A stretch of 11,124 nucleotides of DNA from CAYFUF01 sp964394795. GTDB lineage: Bacteria > Bacillota > Clostridia > Tissierellales > Peptoniphilaceae. Location of the stretch: the NCBI GenBank assembly GCA_964394795.1, contig CAYMYX010000044.1, forward strand, positions 1 to 11,124. The letters run 5' to 3'. Positions 6,085-11,124 of the stretch are shown piece after piece. A model generated the notes under the pieces. That model had not been told where the DNA came from. It saw only the letters and a program-made list of their open reading frames with translations, and ran no database searches. The position numbers and the translations under genes are program-made. Positions within the stretch are counted from its first letter, which is position 1; each line of letters opens with the position of its first letter.

Positions 6085-7527
6085 TTAGGTTCCACAATAG
6101 GTCATATAGGAAAAGTTATCTGGCGATTCCCTAAACTTCTCCTTTTCCTTGTTGTCCTCATAAGGTCGTTTCAGTTCCCGCAAGAACTCTTCAAATAGAG
6201 TTCTATCTCCACTTTCTGCGGCTTCCAAAGCTTTTTCTACCCAATAGTTCCTTGCGACAATAAGGGGATTTTTAGACTCCATCAATTTTTTTGCTTCCTC
6301 TGGAGTCTGTCCCTGAACTCCCATCAATTTTACCCAAGCCTGCCGCCAGGTAACAAAATCTTCCTTTTGATAAATCTCTTGGGTAAAGTCCAAACGGCGT
6401 AGGTCAACAAATGTGTTGGTGTAATCCAACTTGTGCTCTTCCATAAAACGTAATAGCTGACCCAGCAAAGACCGGCTCTTAGCATCGTCTACGAAGAGGC
6501 CCAACTTCTGTATCATCTCTCCATAATAGGCCGCCTCAAAATAGGTAGGAAATTGGTTGAGCTGAACCATCAGCCGGTCGTGTGCCTTATTCTCATTCTC
6601 ATCGATGAGAGGCAAGAGGGTTTCTGCAAAACGACGAGCATTCCATAAAAGTATTGCTGGTTGCTGCCCATACCGATAGCGGCCAAAGCGGTCTATCGAT
6701 GAATATACCGCATCGATATCGTATCGATCAATAAAGGCACAAGGGCCATAATCAAAAGTTTCCCCCGAAATCGATGTATTATCGGTGTTCATCACGCCAT
6801 GCACAAAGCCAAGGGCCATCCACTTGGCAACCACCTTCGCCTGGACCTTCAAAAATTCATCAAAGAATAAGACAACCTTATCCTCTGCCTCTAGCAACTC
6901 GGGATAGTGGCGTGCTATCGTGTAGTCCGCCAAAGCCTCTAGGGATGACCGGTCCCCATAATGAAGGGCATAAGCAAAGGTACCCACCCGGATATGAGAC
7001 GAGGCCACCCTGGTTAAAACCGCTCCTGTGTCTCCCTCTGGGCGGTAGACTTTGTCTCCCGTTTCCACAACAGCCAAAGACCTAGAGCTGGGTACACCTA
7101 AGTAGTGCATAGTCTCTGAGAATAAGTATTCTTTCAGCATATAGTAAAGTGTTGCTCTTCCGTCTCCTCCTCGGGAAAAGGGCGTTCGGCCACTCCCCTT
7201 CAACTGAATGTCAACACGGTTCCCATCAGGAGTCACTTGCTCACCCACCAAAATCGCCCGGCCGTCTCCCAGCATGGTCAGATGACCAAATTGGTGCCCC
7301 ATATAAGCTTGGGCAATCGCCGAGGCATTCTCCGGAAAGGAATTGCCAGCAAAGACAGGCAATGCTTCTCTTTCTAAACGTTGTGCATCCAAACCCAAGG
7401 CTTGGGCCAAGGCATCATTCAAATAGACCAATCGAGGATGGGACACTGGGTGTAAGCCCACTTTCTTGTAGAAAATAGAAGGCAAACTTTCGTAACTATT
7501 ATCAAAGTGAAATAAGGGCTTAGTCAT
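6085..7527 (-). CDS. selO: protein adenylyltransferase SelO (YdiU/UPF0061)
   Basis: A 480-residue pseudokinase-fold enzyme of the SelO family, which transfers AMP from ATP to Ser, Thr or Tyr of target proteins and is linked to redox stress. Counted from ATG 7527: YMGHQFGHLTMLGDGRA (75-91), the nucleotide-binding lysine and loop LKGSGRTPFSRGGDGR (109-124), the catalytic HGVMNTDN (243-250, Asp249/Asn250) and DYGPCAFID (259-267, metal-binding Asp259). The C-terminus ends CGT, the usual bacterial form in which Cys stands where eukaryotic SelO has selenocysteine. Length and all motifs are normal. An in-frame TTG at 7587 lies inside the upstream gene and is rejected; ATG 7527 overlaps the stop of the DUF6496 gene by 8 bases (ATGACTAA) and has GAGGAAGA just upstream, so the two genes are translationally coupled. 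A hemerythrin-like gene follows after 18 bases. Confidence 0.95.
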   Translation of the reverse strand: MTKPLFHFDNSYESLPSIFYKKVGLHPVSHPRLVYLNDALAQALGLDAQRLEREALPVFAGNSFPENASAIAQAYMGHQFGHLTMLGDGRAILVGEQVTPDGNRVDIQLKGSGRTPFSRGGDGRATLYYMLKEYLFSETMHYLGVPSSRSLAVVETGDKVYRPEGDTGAVLTRVASSHIRVGTFAYALHYGDRSSLEALADYTIARHYPELLEAEDKVVLFFDEFLKVQAKVVAKWMALGFVHGVMNTDNTSISGETFDYGPCAFIDRYDIDAVYSSIDRFGRYRYGQQPAILLWNARRFAETLLPLIDENENKAHDRLMVQLNQFPTYFEAAYYGEMIQKLGLFVDDAKSRSLLGQLLRFMEEHKLDYTNTFVDLRRLDFTQEIYQKEDFVTWRQAWVKLMGVQGQTPEEAKKLMESKNPLIVARNYWVEKALEAAESGDRTLFEEFLRELKRPYEDNKEKEKFRESPDNFSYMTYCGT

Positions 7528-7720
7528 CTTCTTCCTCATCAGGGACCTTATATCCTGCTGCCCGTGCTTCTGAAATGCCAATAGCAATAGCTTGTTGGCG
7601 GTCAGTCACCTTGTCCCCAGAGCTGGACTTTAGTTTTCCATCCTCAAATTCCCGCATTACTTCTGCGATTTTCTCCTGGGCCTTATCCGAATATTTATTA
7701 TCTGATTTCTTCTTTGCCAT
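7520..7720 (-). CDS. small DUF6496-like protein
   Basis: A 66-residue, highly charged protein. It contains EVMREFEDGKLKSSSG (20-35) followed by VTDRQQAIAIGISEARAAGYKVP (38-60), which closely resembles the short DUF6496 family. No enzymatic motif, membrane segment or signal is seen; the lysine-rich start and acidic tail (EEEDD) suggest a nucleic-acid- or protein-binding role, but function is not known. ATG 7720 has a strong AAAGGAG site upstream (7728-7734). It is the first gene of the operon with selO, overlapping selO by 8 bases. A weak promoter (TTAAGA, 17 bp, TATTTT, at 7742-7770) lies just upstream, and the terminator of the cps operon separates it from the genes before it. Confidence 0.82.
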   Translation of the reverse strand: MAKKKSDNKYSDKAQEKIAEVMREFEDGKLKSSSGDKVTDRQQAIAIGISEARAAGYKVPDEEEDD

Positions 7721-7832
7721 CCCTATCTCCTTTCAAGAAGTAAAATATGAATGAAATATTACAGTCTTAAGATACCCTCTTGATTCAATACTCACACTAA
7801 TAAGAAACCCTTATCCTATCTACTCCCTTAAC

Positions 7833-7867
7833 AAAAAAGAGATTACAATCTATCACTGTAATCTCTT
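7833..7867 (-). terminator. Rho-independent terminator of the cps regulatory operon
   Basis: Arms 7837-7847 and 7857-7867 pair perfectly over 11 bp around a 9-base loop; on the minus strand the hairpin runs into TTTTTT (7833-7838). It starts 7 bases after the stop of the SH3b lipoprotein gene. Confidence 0.88.
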
Positions 7868-7873
7868 GCCTAT

Positions 7874-8386
7874 CTATTCCGTTGTTTCCACAATCTCTTC
7901 GATTAGTTCCGAGGACACGAAGCCTTCAATACCCTGATAAAGTATTCTCACCCAGCTTCCATCAGAACCTAAACCCTCTTCAAGAACTTCTACCTCAGTC
8001 CCCCCTGGGATCGTCTCCGTATATTCGTAGTCACTTGATGGGCCCATGCGAAATCTTACATTTGCTGTCGTTATTTTCATATCAACAGCAAAATCTGACT
8101 CCTCTTCCTCATCTGCATCAGTAAAGGAAATTTCCTCATCATTCAAGGAGGAGCTATCATCAGTAGATTCATCATTATCATTAGTCATTGAAGATTCCTC
8201 GCCAACCGCTTCTTCCCCATTGCTAGTCGAGCCCGATTCTCTCTCCGCTTTTGGTGGAACACTTATGTTATCAAAAACTGTTTCGATGTCTTTTGCCTTG
8301 CTGATATAGGGTTCTTCCGCTTCTTGCTTACATGAAGTCAGTAGTACAAGAGCCAAAACAAACAGGATTGAATTTTTAATCTTCAT
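7874..8386 (-). CDS. SH3b-domain lipoprotein at the end of the cps operon
   Basis: A 170-residue surface lipoprotein. A Lys-containing start and hydrophobic stretch end in the lipobox LLTSC (Cys19). Residues 45-100 form a very acidic, Ser/Asp/Glu-rich linker, and residues 104-163 an SH3b (bacterial SH3) domain with NVRFRMGPSSDYE, IPGGTEVEVL, SWVRILY and GFVSSELI. SH3b domains of this type usually bind peptidoglycan or other wall polymers. The start lies only 3 bases after the stop of cpsB, with GGGAG as ribosome binding site, and a terminator follows at once, so it is the last gene of the cpsC-cpsD-cpsB operon. I infer a role at the cell wall linked to polysaccharide assembly or attachment, but the sequence does not prove it. 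Acidic linkers of this kind commonly span the wall. Confidence 0.85.
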   Translation of the reverse strand: MKIKNSILFVLALVLLTSCKQEAEEPYISKAKDIETVFDNISVPPKAERESGSTSNGEEAVGEESSMTNDNDESTDDSSSLNDEEISFTDADEEEESDFAVDMKITTANVRFRMGPSSDYEYTETIPGGTEVEVLEEGLGSDGSWVRILYQGIEGFVSSELIEEIVETTE

Positions 8387-8389
8387 ATT

Positions 8390-9175
8390 CTACTCCCAAA
8401 ATTTATACCATTTTTTCTTCTTCGGTTCTACTTTCTCCTGCGAAACATACTTAATCGTGGAAGATATCATTTCATCATCAATAACCTTTCTTGGGTTTAT
8501 TGACGTAAGCACTTCGAATTTTTCAGTTCCTATCAATTCGTTTAACTCTTCTAACTGCTCTTTCACTTGGGGAGACCGCCATTCACTTTGATGAGCATCT
8601 GTACCAATGAGGTGGACCAACCCTTTATTAAGCAAACTTCTGCTGAGTTCTTGTACACCTGGATTAAACAGGGAGGAAAGATTCATCTGCACAAGGCATC
8701 CCTTTTTGATAAAGGGCAGCAACAAGTCAGGGTTCTCTTGTACATAGGTATATCGTTCTGGATGGGCAATAATCGGTGTCCACCCGTTTAACTGCATCTC
8801 ATAAACAACATCTTCCACATAGCTTGGCTTTGTTAACATAGGAAGTTCACAGAGAACATATCTTGAATTATTCAATCTCAGTACTTTTCTATCTACAATA
8901 TCTTGAACCGTTTTAACTTCTAGTTGTATCTCGTTACCAGGATACAAATCAAATGTAATGCCTCTTTTATCTAGTTCTTCCCTGATTTCTGCTAAACCTG
9001 CAAGCACTTCATTCGCTTCAACAACATATCTACCTTTATCATAATGGGAAGTTGCAATCACACCACCGTAGCCTGATTCAATATACTGTTCAATCATCAG
9101 GATAGTTTCATCCATAGATCTAGATCCATCATCTACATAAGGAACGAGGTGATTGTGTATGTCATAAAGTTTCAT
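8390..9175 (-). CDS. cpsB: PHP-type tyrosine-protein phosphatase CpsB/CapC (Wzh)
   Basis: A 261-residue metal-dependent phosphatase of the PHP superfamily, which removes phosphate from the tyrosine cluster of the BY-kinase CpsD and so resets capsule/exopolysaccharide polymerisation. Metal-ligand motifs are in the family order: DIHNHL (His7, His9), DDGS (15-18), ATSHYD (His44), GNEIQLE (Glu82), IIAHPERY (His138) and GTDAHQ (Asp193, His195). The C-terminus is basic and aromatic (KKKKWYKFWE), which may hold it at the membrane. An in-frame TTG at 9190 exists, but ATG 9175 is preferred because it starts the conserved MKLYDIHNH, and the GGAAG before it would lie inside the coding sequence if TTG were used. 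It lies 22 bases after cpsD and 3 bases before the SH3b lipoprotein gene, with which it is probably translationally coupled. Confidence 0.93.
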   Translation of the reverse strand: MKLYDIHNHLVPYVDDGSRSMDETILMIEQYIESGYGGVIATSHYDKGRYVVEANEVLAGLAEIREELDKRGITFDLYPGNEIQLEVKTVQDIVDRKVLRLNNSRYVLCELPMLTKPSYVEDVVYEMQLNGWTPIIAHPERYTYVQENPDLLLPFIKKGCLVQMNLSSLFNPGVQELSRSLLNKGLVHLIGTDAHQSEWRSPQVKEQLEELNELIGTEKFEVLTSINPRKVIDDEMISSTIKYVSQEKVEPKKKKWYKFWE

Positions 9176-9197
9176 TATTCTATCTTCCAATGGCTAC

Positions 9198-9860
9198 CTA
9201 TTTCCCATAATAGCTACCATATTCCCTTCCTTTAACTTTTGCATGGGTTAACACAGCGCCCAAAATCTTGCCATTTACCTTATGGATACTTTCAATGGAT
9301 TTTTCAACAAGTTCCTTTTTCGTCGACTCTGATTTGATGATCAGGATTACCCCATCAGCTAAGGTAGATATAATGGCTGCATCGGTAATAATCCCTACTG
9401 GGGGCGTATCAATAATAACGTAATCAAACTTGCGATAAACTTCGTCTACTAATTCTTTCACTGCATCTGATGCTATTAATTCCGCAGGATTGGGTGGTAG
9501 TGGTCCAGTTACCAGAAAGTTTAAATCTTCCTCATACTCATCTTCTATTATGGCTTGCTCTAAACTGATCTTCTTCATCAGAATATTTGTGATGCCCACT
9601 CTATTCTCTAATCCTAAGGCTCCAGCAACAGAAGGATTTCTTAAGTCCATATCCATCAATAACACTTTGTTACCATTTTGAGCCAAGGAACGACACAATT
9701 CTATAGATACCGTGGTTTTCCCTTCATCTGGCACAGAAGACGTAATAACTATACTCTTCAACTTCTCATCTATATTGCTAAATAAGATATTCGTTCGTAA
9801 TGTTCTTATTGCTTCATCATATTGGGATGTACCACCATAATTATGCTTTCTCTTACTCAT
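9198..9860 (-). CDS. cpsD: bacterial tyrosine kinase CpsD/CapB (Wze)
   Basis: A 220-residue cytoplasmic BY-kinase that phosphorylates itself and other proteins on tyrosine and works with the membrane protein CpsC to set polysaccharide chain length and export. Motifs: EAIRTLRTN (16-24, the conserved start that contacts a neighbouring subunit), Walker A SSVPDEGKTT (41-50, Lys48), Walker A' LLMDMDLRNP (67-76) and Walker B YVIIDTPP (147-154). The C-terminal tyrosine cluster is short, REYGSYYGK with Tyr214, Tyr217 and Tyr218. As in other Firmicutes the kinase and its membrane activator are separate proteins. ATG 9860 overlaps the TAA of cpsC by one base (TAATG), with GAGGAAAT as ribosome binding site, so synthesis is coupled to cpsC. 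Confidence 0.95.
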   Translation of the reverse strand: MSKRKHNYGGTSQYDEAIRTLRTNILFSNIDEKLKSIVITSSVPDEGKTTVSIELCRSLAQNGNKVLLMDMDLRNPSVAGALGLENRVGITNILMKKISLEQAIIEDEYEEDLNFLVTGPLPPNPAELIASDAVKELVDEVYRKFDYVIIDTPPVGIITDAAIISTLADGVILIIKSESTKKELVEKSIESIHKVNGKILGAVLTHAKVKGREYGSYYGK

Positions 9861-10561
9861 TATGATTTCCTCACTATCGGTCTTTTCACATCAGGTAATA
9901 CACCAAGTACAGGGATGTTAAGTGCCTCTGAAACGTCATCGGATGTTTTGATGGTTGTGTCTAGGAGCTCTTTTAGGATAAAGAATGCAGCACTAAGAAA
10001 CAAGCCGATTATAAAGCCCAATAGGGTGTTTCTTAATACGTTAGGAGAAATCGGTTCTTCAGGTAAGACAGCTTCATCCAAAATCTGTACGTTATCTGTT
10101 TTCATAATCTCAACGATAGCTTCTTTAAATACTTCTGAAGTTTCATTGGCAATATCTTTAGCTCGTTCAGGAATTACATCAATCACATTAATTCCAAATA
10201 TTTCTGTATTGCCTTTTTGAGTAACAGACACCTTTTGATTAAATTGCTCATAATTCAAATCTAAGCCTAAATTCTCAATGACAATATTTGATATCCCTCT
10301 CGTTTTTATGATTTCACTATAGGTATTTACCAATTCCTGATTTAGCCTTAAATCATTAATTTGTAAATCACTATTAGTAATTTCATCACGATTACTTTGA
10401 CTAATAATCATCGAGGTTGTTGCTTCGTATTTGGGCTTAACAATCATTGTGCTATATAAATATATTGCACCTCCAAAAAGAATGCCGCTAAAAATAATAG
10501 TGATTAGATTCCTCTTAATTGCGTCCCATAATATTAATAAATCAATATCTCGTTCTTGCAT
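9860..10561 (-). CDS. cpsC: Wzz/CpsC-type polysaccharide chain-length regulator and kinase activator
   Basis: A 233-residue Wzz-family (polysaccharide co-polymerase) membrane protein. Two transmembrane helices (about 18-38 and 178-197) flank an extracellular alpha/beta region, with the typical proline-rich PEEPISPN just before the second helix. The cytoplasmic tail (198-233), including SDDVSEALNIPVLGVLPDV, is the segment that in Gram-positives binds and activates the separate BY-kinase. It is the first gene of the operon; ATG 10561 has GGAGG at 10566-10570. Transcription probably starts near 10700 from the promoter at 10707-10735, giving a leader of about 140 nt in which I see no convincing attenuator. 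The order C-D-B matches staphylococcal and lactobacillal clusters rather than the streptococcal A-B-C-D order. Confidence 0.93.
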   Translation of the reverse strand: MQERDIDLLILWDAIKRNLITIIFSGILFGGAIYLYSTMIVKPKYEATTSMIISQSNRDEITNSDLQINDLRLNQELVNTYSEIIKTRGISNIVIENLGLDLNYEQFNQKVSVTQKGNTEIFGINVIDVIPERAKDIANETSEVFKEAIVEIMKTDNVQILDEAVLPEEPISPNVLRNTLLGFIIGLFLSAAFFILKELLDTTIKTSDDVSEALNIPVLGVLPDVKRPIVRKS

Positions 10562-10706
10562 TTTTCCTCCATTTTACATTCAAAAAATAAATCTACGACT
10601 TATAATCTCTCAAAATCTATTTTTATTCTGTACGACATTTGCCTATAATTACTTTCATAGTCTTTACTCACTTTTCCTTAATTTATCGAGATTTAATTAA
10701 ATAGCT

Positions 10707-10735
10707 TTTATACCATTAATGACGCTAAATATCAA
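10707..10735 (-). promoter_or_regulatory. sigma-A promoter of the cps operon
   Basis: On the minus strand TTGATA (10730-10735), a 17-bp spacer and TATAAA (10707-10712) each match consensus at five of six positions, and TGG before the -10 gives the extended -10 form. Expected start near 10700. The gap 10562-10812 is AT-rich and holds no convincing gene; besides this promoter it contains only the AT-only inverted repeat next to the upstream gene's stop. Confidence 0.72.
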
Positions 10736-10776
10736 GATGCTTTTTTATTTAATACCCAATATTCCTGGTTCAGTCG

Positions 10777-10812
10777 ATAATTAATAATGGCTATCTGGCT
10801 TTTATTAATTAT
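10777..10812. repeat. 11-bp AT-only inverted repeat after the flippase stop codon
   Basis: Perfect arms 10777-10787 and 10802-10812 around a 14-base loop, beginning directly after the TAA of the upstream gene. No T run follows on the minus strand and there are no G-C pairs, so at best it is a weak terminator or a messenger 3'-end stabiliser. Confidence 0.4.
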
Positions 10813-11124
10813 TTAAGTTAATTTTGTTATATCTTTGATTTCCTTCCAGTTAAATATATTAAATAATCCAACAGTTCCAAAATAGCTTAAGCCTAAGAAA
10901 AATATATTTATTTGATCATAATATGAGATAAATAAAATATTATTTATGAATTCTGTTACAATAAAAGCAAATATATTAAATATTATTTGTTTTACTATAA
11001 AATCTTTCAAATTATTCAGTATTCTTATATTTTCTTCGTACCTTAAAATATATACCATGATAAAAGCACCAACCAAGTTCGCTATTGTGGTACCATATGC
11101 GATTCCTTTAATACCGATAACCAT
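10813..11124 (-). CDS. 3' end of a polytopic membrane protein, probable polysaccharide flippase (Wzx/MATE-like)
   Basis: The last 103 or so codons of a gene that runs off the window; the ATG at the edge is probably internal. The segment IGIKGIAYGTTIANLVGAF resembles the helix near the end of MOP-superfamily flippases (Wzx, polysaccharide biosynthesis C-terminal domain), in which a conserved Gly-rich helix comes before the last helices. Hydrophobic helices lie at about 10-27, 43-66 and 71-91, followed by a short polar tail. Such proteins move lipid-linked repeat units across the membrane for capsule or exopolysaccharide assembly. The very AT-rich codon use is unlike the genes in the first 9 kb, as is common in exchanged polysaccharide clusters. 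Placement just upstream of cpsC-D-B supports the call, but a different polytopic transporter cannot be excluded. Confidence 0.6.
   Translation of the reverse strand: MVIGIKGIAYGTTIANLVGAFIMVYILRYEENIRILNNLKDFIVKQIIFNIFAFIVTEFINNILFISYYDQINIFFLGLSYFGTVGLFNIFNWKEIKDITKLT

Noticed and set aside
10431..10700. Plus-strand open frame of 89 codons reaching into the cps leader
   Set aside because: It starts inside cpsC, its composition is that of antisense AT-rich DNA, and no ribosome binding site or family resemblance is seen.
1..11124. CRISPR array, tRNA, rRNA, insertion sequence or prophage
   Set aside because: No regularly spaced repeats, cloverleaf-like sequences, transposase or integrase motifs were seen in reading both strands.

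Overview
The window looks like chromosomal DNA from a low-GC Gram-positive bacterium, most likely a member of the Lactobacillales (Aerococcaceae/Carnobacteriaceae-like; the genus is inference). Signs are strong AGGAGG-type ribosome binding sites, TTG starts, lipobox-type lipoproteins, a wzz/BY-kinase/PHP-phosphatase polysaccharide module, and housekeeping genes typical of that order. I see no tRNA, rRNA, CRISPR array, insertion sequence or phage gene.

Layout. (1) 83-1923: a divergent pair, a CPBP membrane protease (-) and an alpha/beta hydrolase (+). (2) 1907-2795 (-): a damaged locus. A secreted MsrA-MsrB methionine sulfoxide reductase gene has lost a central piece of its MsrA domain and nearly all of MsrB, and its broken 3' end is joined out of frame to the last ~80 codons of a 3-methyladenine DNA glycosylase gene. 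(3) 3028-3633: rpiB with its own extended -10 promoter and a strong terminator. (4) 3644-5358 (-): a membrane protein with a cut-short TrkA-N/Rossmann domain, followed by a beta-propeller protein. The two overlap at TTGA and meet at a run of six C, where one base would fuse the frames; both partners look truncated. (5) 5538-7720 (-): a compact operon of a DUF6496-like small protein, selO (protein AMPylase) and a hemerythrin-like protein, closed by a terminator. (6) 7833-10735 (-): a polysaccharide control operon, wzz/cpsC - BY-kinase cpsD - PHP phosphatase cpsB - SH3b lipoprotein, with a good sigma-A promoter and a terminator. (7) 10813-11124 (-): the 3' end of a very AT-rich polytopic membrane gene, probably a polysaccharide flippase, cut by the window edge.

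How the genes fit together. The cps operon supplies chain-length control (CpsC), its tyrosine kinase (CpsD) and opposing phosphatase (CpsB), plus an unusual cell-surface SH3b lipoprotein. The flippase fragment upstream suggests that the export and assembly genes lie just outside the window. The selO-hemerythrin operon and the former msrAB point to redox stress handling, but msrAB appears to be inactivated.

The most notable pattern is three apparent deletion scars or gene-half fusions within about 2.7 kb (near 2155, 2406 and 4766). The best candidate for something undescribed is the TrkA-N membrane protein/beta-propeller unit, with the caveat that it may be decaying.
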